The notes below the pieces were generated by a model. That model saw only the letters and a list, made by a program, of their open reading frames with translations, ran no database searches and was not told the origin of the DNA. Source: Phoronis australis (taxonomy: Eukaryota > Phoronida > Phoronidae). From it: DNA of 64,000 bases. Position 1 is the first letter of the stretch; every line of letters begins with the position of its first letter. Location of the stretch: positions 3,073 to 67,072 of the forward strand of contig NMRA01000345.1 in the NCBI GenBank assembly GCA_002633005.1, read 5' to 3'. A program made the position numbers and the translations under genes. Positions 29,501 to 37,900 of the stretch are shown here, piece by piece.

Positions 29501-30440
29501 TCATGATCAGCTCCCAATTGAGTTTAACAACTGCTGTGAAGTTACCAGCTGTGATTCAGGTTTCATAAGGTTTAGCTTATGTTTGTATTTAAGAACAGTG
29601 CGTCAATCATAATAATAAGTTTTGTGAGAATCTGGTCAGCCATTCGTGAGATATGTTCTGAAGTTAGCCAAATTTTGACATTTTTTTAGGGTCGTACATA
29701 ACCTTAACAAATGGCCGGTTGAGGTGTCTTGAAAAATTCTTTTTGTAACAACATCTAGGTTTTGTAATAGTAAAGACAAATTAATGGTTGATGAAATTCC
29801 TGGGCAATGACTTTTCCAAGACGCTGGCTGGTGACAATTTCGTCACCAAAGGAGGGTGTAGTACTGTTATTGCCAGTTAAAGTTCATGTCCATGTTTTAA
29901 AGCCGAGATACTTCTTGTCATGAAAAATAAGTATTCAACGTTGTTTGTTGATACGCATTATGTGTTCTGGTAATGACATAGGGTTGTTCAGTAATCACCT
30001 ACAAAGTGTTCTGTAGTAGATTTGACTATTTTATGAAGACTCGTAGACAGGTTGTATTATTTTTTATGTTGCAAGATTTTCATTTTTGTTCTACGTTTTT
30101 TGTGTCTTGTCATTCTTAGTGATCGTTCTTGGACTGTAACCAAAACATTGATGATACATCATGTTTTGTTGTTCTTTATTTATTTTTTTGTGGAATTCTG
30201 CCAATGTAACTATGAAAATTCAGATTTAATCGCCAATTCCGAACAGCTCTGACCATTCAGGAAAGATGGTGAAGTGCTAACCTGGTCCCTGCTTATTTTA
30301 GGAGAGCTTTCACAAACACCTGCCTTGATTCCGTGGCTGGCTACTTGGTGGAGCTGCAGGCTAGGAGTACAGACGGTGAAGTGGGCTCTCTGGTTAACCA
30401 GTTTAAGAACATTCAAGCGCAATTGGAGCGATTGTCCTGA
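130..30440 (+). CDS. NUP155: Nucleoporin Nup155, 3' nine-tenths of the gene
   Basis: This encodes the large scaffold nucleoporin of the inner ring of the nuclear pore complex (yeast Nup157/Nup170 family), with an N-terminal beta-propeller and a C-terminal alpha-solenoid. Coding exons with compatible phases: 130-200, 767-856, 1865-2034, 2522-2627, 3611-3776, 4517-4614, 7538-7690, 8479-8579, 9113-9447 (cut), 10064-10174, 11429-11603, 12326-12398, 13625-13737, 14462-14669, 15371-15430, 16571-16780, 17610-17806, 19596-19746, 20783-20887, 22088-22242, 23405-23534, 24075-24182, 25325-25445, 26161-26271, 26516-26652, 27177-27283, 30302-30440. Diagnostic pieces are [69 protein letters not shown] and a C-terminus ending QLERLS. 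About 3.7 kb of coding sequence is present (roughly 1,230 residues; vertebrate protein about 1,390). The missing parts are the first about 130 residues, upstream of the window, and one exon lost at the N at 9448. Identification is by recall of the family, not a search. Confidence 0.96.
542..605. repeat. GTGGGTG/GTGC/CATG microsatellite
   Basis: A compound simple repeat (GTGTGTGGGTGGGTGGGTGC, then GTGC and ATGC units) lies in a NUP155 intron. Confidence 0.9.
1465..1686 (+). CDS. Unidentified coding-like ORF in a NUP155 intron
   Basis: An open frame of 73 codons (first in-frame ATG-like start near 1465, stop TAA at 1684) lies between NUP155 exons ending at 856 and starting at 1865. Its composition looks protein-like, with balanced residues, an acidic middle and a Lys-rich tail (PTQKTNKK), and it avoids the A/T runs seen around it. 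It does not match NUP155, and I do not recognise the product. It could be a fragment of a retrocopy or transposon gene, or chance. Confidence 0.2.
   Translation: METPFYGTDFAHAIDESLPVVFVVNGISRGEGETELCEITCCIYSDFEKILRDKIRLASEKLSGKPTQKTNKK
2813..3050. mobile_element. MITE with ATGCGCGCACCCAGCC termini
   Basis: Terminal inverted repeats ATGCGCGCACCCAG and CTGGGTGCACGCAT bound a GC-skewed element of about 240 bp. It includes a C-run interrupted by an N at 3031. The same element recurs at 34453-34700, and a weak partial copy lies near 39291-39420. It has no coding capacity. Confidence 0.75.
5790..6320. repeat. Diverged tandem monomers of about 150 bp
   Basis: At least three degenerate units carry the order 'TCTCAAAAACNGCTT - ATCATGATGAAATTTGG - CACCAGTCAATTTNTGGACG - CTACTGTGGCACC'. 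They resemble the monomers at 52480-53328 and 57520-59240 in USP14 intron 4 and single monomers near 3180-3500 and 14990-15090. This is an old, dispersed, tandem-prone family. Confidence 0.65.
7049..7388. mobile_element. 340-bp MITE with CAGTCCTAAATAGG termini
   Basis: CAGTCCTAAATAGGCACCCA at the left and its near-perfect complement at the right (ending TATTTAGGACTG at 7388) form terminal inverted repeats of about 28 bases around AT-rich DNA. It has no ORF and lies in the NUP155 intron 4615-7537. Confidence 0.8.
8032..8238. mobile_element. Short foldback element
   Basis: GGGCCTCTTTCTCAAAGAG (from 8034) and CTCTTTGAGAAAGAACC (8222-8238) are inverted repeats around about 170 bases. A related sequence with GAGGCTTTGAGAAACAGG and internal CTTTTGGCTT/AAGCCAAAAG inversions lies at 25905-26130. 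Both are in NUP155 introns. Confidence 0.6.
9113..9447 (+). CDS. NUP155: NUP155 exon truncated at a single-N join
   Basis: The exon opens after a TTACAG acceptor and reads [12 protein letters not shown], continuing through FVLLTAQGS and [12 protein letters not shown] to [12 protein letters not shown], where an N at 9448 interrupts it. In relatives the protein continues from this CLILAC motif into a conserved segment of about 25-30 residues before the low-complexity linker. That segment is not found between 9448 and the next exon at 10064. Directly after the N the sequence becomes a 34-bp tandem array with no donor site, so the join, not the animal, probably lost the exon end and the missing segment. 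Confidence 0.9.
9449..9720. repeat. 34-bp minisatellite beside the NUP155 gap
   Basis: The unit (TTTTGAACAGGCAAAAGTTT followed by CTGTCTTAAGAATA) repeats with an exact 34-base step (9449, 9483, 9517, 9551 and on to about 9687). It then decays into diverged copies to about 9790. There are no spacers. It abuts the N at 9448, so its true length is unknown, and its repetitiveness probably caused the assembly break. Confidence 0.95.
10064..20887 (+). CDS. NUP155: NUP155 exons for linker and first half of alpha-solenoid
   Basis: Ten exons run from 10064-10174 to 20783-20887. The first two encode a Ser/Pro/Gln/Thr-rich linker and then the conserved VVYSGKHNG. Later exons carry [35 protein letters not shown], the CSKANEMLQ helix, [10 protein letters not shown] and a proline-rich loop ([12 protein letters not shown]). 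All joins keep frame. For example, 13737 ends in phase 2 and is completed by one base of the exon that begins at 14462 after GTGTAG. The 692-base N gap (18220-18911) lies in the intron between the exons ending at 17806 and starting at 19596. Confidence 0.93.
10602..10691. repeat. Imperfect hairpin of about 90 bp
   Basis: GCTGG..ACATCTGATTGGT and ACCAATCAGATGT..CCAGC are complementary over about 33 bases. This is probably a small MITE. Confidence 0.7.
11190..11410. repeat. GTAGTGTG-rich minisatellite
   Basis: About six units of 35-40 bases built on TGCAGTGTAGTGTGTAGTGT followed by ACAGTTNTGTAATGA end 18 bases before the NUP155 exon at 11429. Long reverse-strand Tyr/Thr/His ORFs across it are by-products of the repeat. 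Confidence 0.9.
11664..12054. mobile_element. CCAGGG/CTCGA MITE, copy 1
   Basis: This AT-rich element of about 390 bp begins CCAGGGCCTG and ends TCTGGCCCTG. Its ends mirror each other (TTTGTACTCGGAATTATTTT against TTTGAGTACAAAGATTAGG), and the interior carries several ACTCGAG/TTCGAG motifs. Other copies are at 15472-15889, 43975-44356 and 48128-48534. Confidence 0.75.
13455..13624. repeat. Minisatellite running into a NUP155 splice acceptor
   Basis: Units of about 50 bases (TTGTTCATTTGTTGGTCCCA, then ATTCCTCAGTGTTTGAACAAA) repeat about four times. The final unit ends GTTGGTTCCAG, the acceptor of the exon at 13625, so the splice site itself is part of the repeat. Confidence 0.8.
15472..15889. 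mobile_element. CCAGGG/CTCGA MITE, copy 2
   Basis: It starts CCAGGGTCAGGGGTCTACTC and ends CAAAAATCAGACCCTGG, the terminal inverted repeats of the family. It lies in the NUP155 intron after the exon 15371-15430. Confidence 0.75.
17346..17434. repeat. 29-bp tandem repeat, three copies
   Basis: AGTAAATAAGAAGACAATTT followed by TACTTGGTA repeats three times in a NUP155 intron. Confidence 0.9.
17873..18100. mobile_element. Dispersed repeat starting GGGCTTGGAATTTTCCGC
   Basis: The first 70 or so bases recur at 27590-27660, where an N cuts the copy off. The second NUP155 haplotype copy (near 29246) lacks it, so it is an insertion polymorphism. No ends or coding function were recognised. Confidence 0.55.
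18220..18911. other. Assembly gap (692 N)
   Basis: A run of N in the NUP155 intron 17807-19595. The 33-bp array on its right flank suggests unresolved tandem repeats. Apparent ORFs spanning it are meaningless. Confidence 1.
18912..19100. repeat. 33-bp minisatellite at the edge of the gap
   Basis: TAAGGTCGCACACTGCGTAC followed by ACCAGCGCCTCTA repeats nearly six times with few changes. The left end is lost in the N gap. The unit is a multiple of 3, so several frames stay open through it, but nothing else points to coding. Confidence 0.95.
21083..21322. mobile_element. 240-bp MITE with AAATCTCACTAATTT termini
   Basis: AAATCTCACTAATTTCGGAC (21087-21106) pairs with GTCCTAAATTGGTGAGATTT (21301-21320). 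It has no ORF and lies in the NUP155 intron 20888-22087, which otherwise shows nothing recognisable. Confidence 0.7.
22088..30440 (+). CDS. NUP155: NUP155 C-terminal solenoid exons and stop
   Basis: Exons 22088-22242, 23405-23534, 24075-24182, 25325-25445, 26161-26271, 26516-26652, 27177-27283 and 30302-30440 encode the C-terminal helical repeats. Marks include [55 protein letters not shown] and [14 protein letters not shown]. The TGA is at 30438-30440. Three of these exons occur again further on (27715, 28070 and 28840) after an N at 27661. Either set joins in frame to the last exon, so only one belongs in a transcript model. Confidence 0.94.
22243..23404. other. NUP155: NUP155 intron without recognised features
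   Basis: AT-rich intron sequence bounded by GTAAAT and TTTCCAG. I see no repeat, ORF or element here. Confidence 0.7.
27715..28946 (+). CDS. NUP155: Second copy of three NUP155 exons (haplotype duplicate)
   Basis: Exons 27715-27825, 28070-28206 and 28840-28946 repeat 26161-26271, 26516-26652 and 27177-27283, with the same lengths (111, 137, 107) and phases. Only minor changes occur, such as Ser to Cys near the end of the third. Flanking intron sequence is duplicated too, from 26108 (27662) to about 27583 (29246). Intron lengths differ through minisatellite copy number and an inserted repeat. If all six were spliced together, a whole solenoid segment would be repeated, which the family does not show. 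I read this as the alternative allele placed in series. Confidence 0.85.
28186..28296 (+). repeat. 41-bp tandem copies of an exon 3' end with its splice donor
   Basis: The last 21 coding bases of the NUP155 exon (GATCGACTGTTCAAATCTAAG) plus GTAAGCTGGGAGAGATATAT recur at 28186, 28227 and 28268, an exact 41-base step. Three strong GTAAG donors therefore follow one another. The first copy of the region (26633-26900) keeps one good unit followed by degraded versions that still contain AAAGGTAAG. Because 41 is not a multiple of 3, use of the second or third donor would shift the frame. Confidence 0.9.
28947..30301. other. NUP155: Last NUP155 intron, partly haplotype-duplicated
   Basis: 28947 to about 29246 is the second copy of 27284-27583, with small differences. 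From there to 30301 the sequence is single-copy AT-rich intron ending TTATTTTAG, with no recognised feature. Confidence 0.7.
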
Positions 30441-30902
30441 AGAAAAGTAACTTTAACTGGTGGCACAGATTAGTCAACTCCAAGCGTTGTCATAGTGATT
30501 GTTATGACGGGAAGTATAACTTAAGTAGTGCCTCAGATTAGCGTTTATCGTAATGATTGTTATGGGAAGTCTTAACTTTAAAAATGTCCATCCTTTTTGC
30601 TGTCTGTTTAGAATGCAGATAAACAATCACTAATATGTGTACATTTCAAGTCCCTGGCAGCGCTAATTTTGTCAAGCTGAATTCGGAAACTTCTGAGTCA
30701 AGGTAGCAGGAACGATTCCACCCGTTCAAGCAATCACTCAGTTATACTCGTAATCTGTTTGTACACGCTTCGGTGAAGGTAGTTACCCCTTGGACCAAGT
30801 TTGCCTAAATTTTGAAAATCAAAATTTTACTGCTCCCAACTGAACTAAAATACCGTACCGGGTGCTAACAAACTAAGAAAAAGTCCGGCTATGAAAGAAG
30901 TG

Positions 30903-31008
30903 GTAATAGTCTGACATAACATGCCCGCATTTTGAGAACCAGTTTTCTCCACTGAATAATGGGCATCAACTGGTTCTCAAAATGCGAGCATGTTATATCA
31001 GACTATTA
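30903..31008. repeat. Long hairpin in the NUP155 3' UTR
   Basis: GTAATAGTCTGACATAACAT and the bases after it, through GAGAACCAGTT (30903-30942), pair with 30968-31008 almost perfectly, leaving a loop of about 25 bases. The core GAGAACCAGTT with loop text CACTGAATAA recurs in the hairpin near 47903 and its duplicate near 55058. This is therefore a small mobile hairpin family, not a unique RNA structure. Confidence 0.85.
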
Positions 31009-31524
31009 CCGAAAGAAGTCAGCAGTATATATGTTCCACACAAATCTCTTGTTCCCACACCATTTTATGAAAAGTACTTTTTTCCATAAAATTAATATGG
31101 TTTGAGAAGCATTGTCAAATGTTAACTAAATGACCTACAGTACGACTTAAAAGTATTCAGACAAAATGTGGCGCACCTCCAGAGGATAAAAATTAAAACT
31201 ATGTAACAGTTGAATTTATATTGAAAAAAATGACGTGGCACTGAACGAGCTTTATTTGGGAATGAGGCTAACTGAATTGGCTTGCGTTTTGAAACGTCAA
31301 CACAAACTGGAAGGAGTATCTTTAAATGGTGGCAACCAAGTATTCTGACTGGATCAGCTTCTTATTGATCGTTATGAAAGGAGGGGTAACTTCAAATAAT
31401 AAAAAAGAAGCACTCGTGAATCAGTGTTGGCTGAAGGGTTATAACTTTTATAAGGTGGCAAAATGTAGCCAAGTATTCAATTTTATATACACTGTTGTCA
31501 AATGTATTTTCTTGAAAGATTTCA

Positions 31525-31530
31525 AATAAA
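31525..31530 (+). terminator. NUP155: Candidate polyadenylation signal of NUP155
   Basis: A canonical AATAAA lies about 1.08 kb after the NUP155 stop, followed by a T-rich stretch. No other canonical hexamer was noticed between the stop and this point. The 3' UTR would then contain the hairpin at 30903-31008. Confidence 0.55.
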
Positions 31531-31933
31531 AGCAGTGACATTTTTCATTGTAGTTCAATTTCTTGCAAACACCCTGGCTCCACAAATCATTTTTACATAA
31601 TTAATATCAATAACACACAATTAACACTAAAAGAGGAAATCTAGGACCAGATTTTACAGGGTACATTTGAATGCATTCCAGTTATAATCTGCCACAAATT
31701 AAAATATTAAAAGTTTTTATAGTAAAATCACTCAATGAAATTGTTTACTCACTGGCACCGTATGTTACTAATGAAATGTTGCTCTCTCAAAACTACTCCC
31801 TCACAATGAGAACCTCAGAATTCACTCGGTGGCGCTAGTGAAAACAATGGTGCACTGTTTAAACAAGTGTGCGTTAATAGAACCCTTATCCCATGAGTGC
31901 CCGCTTTGTGCAAGAAAGATTTTCAGTTGTCAC

Positions 31934-31939
31934 TTTATT
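31934..31939 (-). terminator. Candidate polyadenylation signal of the TMEM26-like gene
   Basis: TTTATT on the plus strand (AATAAA on the minus strand) lies about 55 bases past the stop. The two convergent genes would then end about 400 bases apart. Confidence 0.45.
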
Positions 31940-31993
31940 TGGAGCTCTCATCATTGTCCCCAGTTGAACGGAGAGTGTTATATTGTTTCTGGG

Positions 31994-34900
31994 TTACTCA
32001 GTGTTTTGCTTTGGCTGGGTAAAGAAACACAAAATTATCATTCGGTTCACGTTCAGAATTAACATCAAACAATTCTTGATCAAAAAGAACACGTTGCTGT
32101 AGAGCTTGATCCCGTAAATCGCAATTGCTGTGATTCGAATGCAGACCACGGGTATGTGCATCAGTACGATAGATTGTAAAATGGTCGCCACCTCCAGGCG
32201 CACGTGACGAGGCATGAATGTCCACCCTCCTGATTTGCTAGTTTTCTCCGGCAACAAAGGCATGTGTCCCTCTTCGTTCGGCGTCTCGACGAGGACCAGC
32301 GTGAACTGCAGCAGCCCAAGCGAAAACACGGACATCACGCCGTACACGAAGTTCCAGCTCTCCACGGCGCCGTCAAGTTGAAACATTTCCAGCAACTCCA
32401 GGATGTCGGCCAGCGTACCGATGTACAATAGGAGAACGTTGGAGAGCTGGCTGTAGGTCATGTGACCTGTTGGTAGGAGCCATCGAGCGAAGATGAGTAA
32501 GAAGACGGTGGATTGCTCTATAGCCATGAGCCATTCGCTGGTGGACAAAGTAACTAGGGCCTGTGGCGTCTCCTGTAAAGGTCGCAAGATAAACCGTCAA
32601 GGTTTTGCAATCAGTTACGAGATATTCTACCAGAAAGCTTTAACAAGGGCGAAGCTAGACATTGTCGACTGCTGCTCATGTGCGTTATGTAGATCCATGG
32701 AGCCATGTACGAGACTGCGTTTTTCAAAGATTGCTTCATTCTTTTATTTCGCATATAGACGGATGCACATAATCTTTATTTGTAGACGCAGGTCTGCATC
32801 TCTTAAACTGGGTGTTGTCCGTGTGTTTTTCTCCAGTTTTAATACTTTCCATTAATTGATAGTAAACATTAAATTGAATGTATACCAACGTCTATCATTT
32901 CGTAACGTATCAGCTGGAAAATTTTGCTTGTGGTTTTACCCATTGAGTGTTTCGCATGTAGCGTAATAATGCGAAAACTTGCGCAGTTTTACAGGTGCGC
33001 GCTCACACCGTGTGATTATGTAAGTACACGATGTTACATTTGTTTTCAGTAGAAACATTCGGTAGAACAGATCAACACACCGCCTCACTACCCAGATTTT
33101 CTTGAGGCAAGTGTGAATTTACTTTTTTTACACATGGTTTATAAGTGTTGTCAAGTTTCAGAAGATCTCTCCTTTACGAGATCGTCGTGTGCCGTTTTCT
33201 ACCGTGCACCCTCAGGGATTTTATATTGATTGACGCCAGCTGCCTCCTGTCGTCTTTGACTGGAGGCAAAATTTCACCGCATTGGAATTCCCATCACGCT
33301 ACTAAAGTAATGCATACTGGATGCAATTTACTATTGAAACATTAGTCAATTCGTAAAATTGTCGCTTATCCCGAAAATGTGAGCGCTCTTGATAACAGCA
33401 ACAACGCTGTCTCGCGCCACGTTGGCCTTCTCAAACAACGCAGCAGACGTCATACAACAATCAATCTTCAAGTTATATGCAACCCAGCCATGATGAAGCA
33501 TTAAAGGAGAATGCCACCCAAAAACAACCTATTTTGTATCAATTTAGATCAAGTAGTTCTACTCGATAACGACAGGTTCGATTGCGTTACCTGACGGCAG
33601 ACGGAGCATGGTGTTGAAATTATCCGATGACGTAATTGGTTTCACACGCAGTCTGTTCAGCAGTTCACAATACGGGTTAGTAGTGGCAGCTTATCGCGGC
33701 TTGAATTCATCGTTTAACTCCCATAAATCATCAAACTTCGATGTAAAACCCTTAAAAATACACCGAGTTTTCAATTGTAAAAACGTGTTGTTTTATTTCG
33801 CTGTTACGGATTTACTGGTATTTGGACACACCCTAACGTACAAAGTTCGGCACTACTGAGGCCAATTTACTAAGGTCCGTAGCAGGAGTTTGGGGTCTGT
33901 TCGGAGATAAATTCGAAGTATTCTTCCGTGAAATACATACAGGAGAACCTAGATCTGTTAATTGTTTATACATTTGTGATTTTTTTTTAGTTCTAAACTC
34001 ACAAAACGCTTGTTATCCCGGCCAGTGGCTCGGAACCCGATCAGACCCGTCGTGGCCGGACTGCCAGACTCGTTATCCCGGCCAGTGGTTTGGAACCTGA
34101 TCAGGCCCGTCGCGGCCGCCGGGACTGGCACGAACATAAACCAGCTTAGAGTTGGAAACTAAACCTCCAGTCACGAAAAGGCTATAATAGTGAGCCAAAG
34201 AAATAATGTGCACGTAATTATTTATGGGAATTTGCCACGAAACTGAAAATCTACTTACAATTGTCGGGGGCCGCGCGAAGTCGGGTTCCCCTTCCATAGA
34301 CCGTCAGGGCAAAGGTTGTACAGTAACAATGATTTGAATAATGTATTTATTTCTAAATAAAGATTTCCCTAACATGTGTCCATAGCATATAAAATCGAGT
34401 TATTGTTTCACAACAGCTTTGTTTCAGCAAACACTGAATTAGCATGCGCTCCATGCGCGCACCCAGCCTAAAATATAGGGGGACTCGAATTTTTCGATAT
34501 GCGGACCTTTTACTGAAAGAAACTAAAGAGGACTAAAAAACGGAGCCACTAGGTTCAGGCCCACGAATTGTGCATCCGCTCCGACTTCTGGATTTTGAGG
34601 ACTTTGTCTCGTTTACCCGGACTTTTTGGCGCTGAGGCGGACCTTTTTGCCCAATTCGCCAAATTGGGGGGCTCGTTCGAGCTTCCTTGGGTGCACCCAT
34701 GCGCTCACACGGCCTCAATTACCTTTGTTGCCGGCATCAAAAGCCGGTAACGCAGTGGTTTATTCATTGCTGGCTTCGCAAAACATTGCATTCACGAGCA
34801 CTCCAAGGCATTACAAATTGTATCTAATGAGACAGACTTTGTTTCAATTTCATATAAGCATTGGTTAGGATCATTTTAGGATGATAATAATTCATTTTGA

Positions 34901-37900
34901 AACAGAACGCAGAATAATTAATAAACGCCTGCATGGCAACTCGCCCGGCTCCAATCCCGACTTAAGTTATAGTCAAGAGCTCATCCGACGAAGATTTCAC
35001 GGGTCGGATCATTAGGTTTCACAGGCTATCAGTTCGAACAGGAATACACTGGTCAAGAAATACGAGAGGTGCCGTGAACATGCATAGGCAACGGAACGTA
35101 TGGATAGTTCTTTGGTAAGCCGGAATTCGGCAAAGAAATCACTGTCGACGAAATGCCGGCCACAGACACGGAGATGTTTCACGGCCTCATACTTGCTATT
35201 AACAGCCTACCTTTCATTCTTCACTACCGTGAGCCACTTCCTAAGCATTTCGGGCTCTCAAGGAAGTCGAAAAAACGAAATACCCGCTTTGTTCGCAGCT
35301 TCATAGTTCGGACAAGCGGGAACCATGGTTTTTACCACAATATAGCGGCATTCACTCTGCAGACGAACCACTGACGTCGCTGCGTCGTTTCTCACCTTTC
35401 TCACGGCCGGGTTAGTAACGCGACACCTCTCGGCAAGGTGAGGTCGACCGTATAATAGGCTATGAGGATATAGACCGATTAAGACGGTAAAAAAGATTAA
35501 TTAAATCGGGTGGCATTCTTCTTTAAGTCCTTTAACCCAATTTACTCATCATTTTCCATCGTATTACAAAAAATTGAAGCCCATAGTTGTGTACACGAAA
35601 GTTTTGGCATTAAAGCACCCACAGTATCAACTTGAAAGGCTACAGTTCAGTTTGTTTATTATGGCATTTTGAAATCACTATGGTTGATATTTTTCAAAAC
35701 TTGTTAAAACAATGAGTGAAGTATTTGATTCAAGTTACATGCGTGCAGTTTTAGACACTAATGTTAGTTTTCTGTGAGATGAACAGCCATAGGCTAGCAA
35801 GTACACTTACATGTACATGTACAATGAAGTTGTGGTAGCCGTTTTGAAATTCATTGTGGCTGCGGTCACTTTCCCTTATTGAAAATCCCTTTCATGAACT
35901 TCTTGCGGTTCATGATGACTCGTGCGACGTTAAAATGTGCAGGCCNGTGGGGGGGGGGGGCTATAGCCCCCTCCCCGACTATACTTTTTCAGTGCTGCGC
36001 CGCCCATGTGACAGGATCGTGCAGACGATTGGATGAGGCTTTCTGCCATTCATTGGGTACACCATTATCGTCGATATTATCGTTGGCCCAATTAGTGAAG
36101 GTTACGCCATTAAATTACGTGCGTAAGTTGATTTTTGTTAGAGGCGAAAAGTAATTTTACTACGCCGCAAAGTTATCATTACATTATGACGTAAAGTAAG
36201 TACTTGAGGCGCTAAAAGTTACTTGACGCCGCAAATATTACTTTATGCCACCCATAATTTAATTATGCCGCACATAATTACGCCCGTAACAAGAATTATG
36301 TCACGCACGTAATTTAACGGCGTAACGTTCAACCATTTGGCCAGCGATACATCATATAGGGTAACAAGGGATTCTAGAAACAAGTGTCTATAACTAGCTA
36401 AGCTTTAAAACAGCGACATAGCTCTCAAAAGGTAGTTTGGCGTGAATTTCTTAAAATCAACCAAGAAACAAAACAGCAGAAAATAGGATTGTTACCTGCT
36501 ATTTTGGTGTACTGTCTAGCATAGTAGGGTAAGGTGCAGGCAGCTCAAATTTAGAATTGAAGGTGATCATCAAATGATTGTTTTTCATCCAGTGTCCACT
36601 TTCATTGTGGATTGGTGGACTGGCATGCATGCGGGTGTACGCATGTGTGCGTTTTCATTGGTACACGCCAACGGTACTATAGGCAATCTCCTGTCGTTGC
36701 TCAAACAAAAACCAGACATTAACTACCGTGTGTTCTTGCACTGAGGAAACGAACATGTTCACAGTATTAGGGAAAAGCAGGTCTAGACCTAATGAAACTT
36801 TGGTCAATGAAGAAAGTGTTCCCTTGTCCATCAGTGACATAGTAGTGCACAGCCTCGCAGACTTCATACGAGCAACAAACATGATGCAAAAGATTTCAAA
36901 GGTTACATGCCACTATTCCGCAGGTTCACTTCTCTGAAAGTCCACTACTCTGAAGTTTCACTACTCCGACAATTTATTACTCTGGTTGTCTGCTAATGAG
37001 TCTGAACTGACATGAAACATTGTTTTTGTATCCATTCATGGTAACCATTTAAAACGTATGCAGGAGTTGAATAGTTCTTAAACATTGATTACATTGTTTC
37101 CAAATGACCTTCTAATAATGACTCGTTCTCAAGCAGGGACAACATCTGGGGTACGGGTCAGGGCTGCAGCGACCTGAAGACTGAATGGGACTCTCTGACT
37201 TTGTGAAGACTGGCAGGGACAGAGTAGCCTTCTAAGTATATTTAGTTTCGCCCACTTCCGTAGGGTGAGGTAATTATTCATCAATATCCCTACTTCGTAT
37301 TCTTTTAAAAGGATAGTAAACCCTGTGATGATTTCCACCAATCCTCGTCCTGTCACCTGCTAACATGGGCGGCGCACCATAGGGGCCTGGGGGGCTATAG
37401 CCCCCTCCACATACTTTTTTTCAGTGCTACCACGCCCATNATGGTTACAGAGTATTATTTTGTTTCAGAGAACTGGGTGGGAAAGTCATTTTTAATATCG
37501 GTCAATAGGCTAAACCCGGATTTGGTATGCTTTTAAAAATGCAAGACCTTAATACTTAGTTTTTCGTATTGTACGACATGCAGGCAATTTCGTATGCGCA
37601 TAAAATCAGTAGCACGCGGACGTTGTTTTCGGCACTGATACATGTGGTACACCACTCAGCGCGTCTAATAACCGAAGTATCTTTTACTTTTGCATGCAAA
37701 AGTATAAAAATTAAACCTGGGTTCGAAAAAAAAATTGATATTTTCGGAGCAGTGAGCCTTCGGAGTAGTGAACGGTCAGAACAGTGTGATGTGCCCATTT
37801 CCAGCGATGTAACACGCAAAAATACAGCCAGATAAAAATTTCTTCAAGTCATTCTCAGACAAAAAAATTCCGTCTCAGTATTTATTTAAGCACGCCTGAT

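Larger units (their letters stand above)
33505..35522. mobile_element. Kolobok-type DNA transposon relic with TTAA duplication
   Basis: TTAA at 33501-33504 and 35523-35526 flanks termini AGGAGAATGCCACCC and, as inverted complement, AGAAGAATGCCACCC. A minus-strand THAP-domain remnant lies near the right end (35326 to about 35061). TTAA target duplication with a THAP-bearing transposase is the published signature of the Kolobok superfamily. A 240-bp MITE (34453-34700) and a 60-bp tandem duplication (34011-34130) lie inside it. It is in TMEM26 intron 2. Confidence 0.75.

Noticed and set aside
32493-32855. Plus-strand ORF of 120 codons
   Set aside because: It is antisense to TMEM26 exon 3, which has clear family matches and splice sites.
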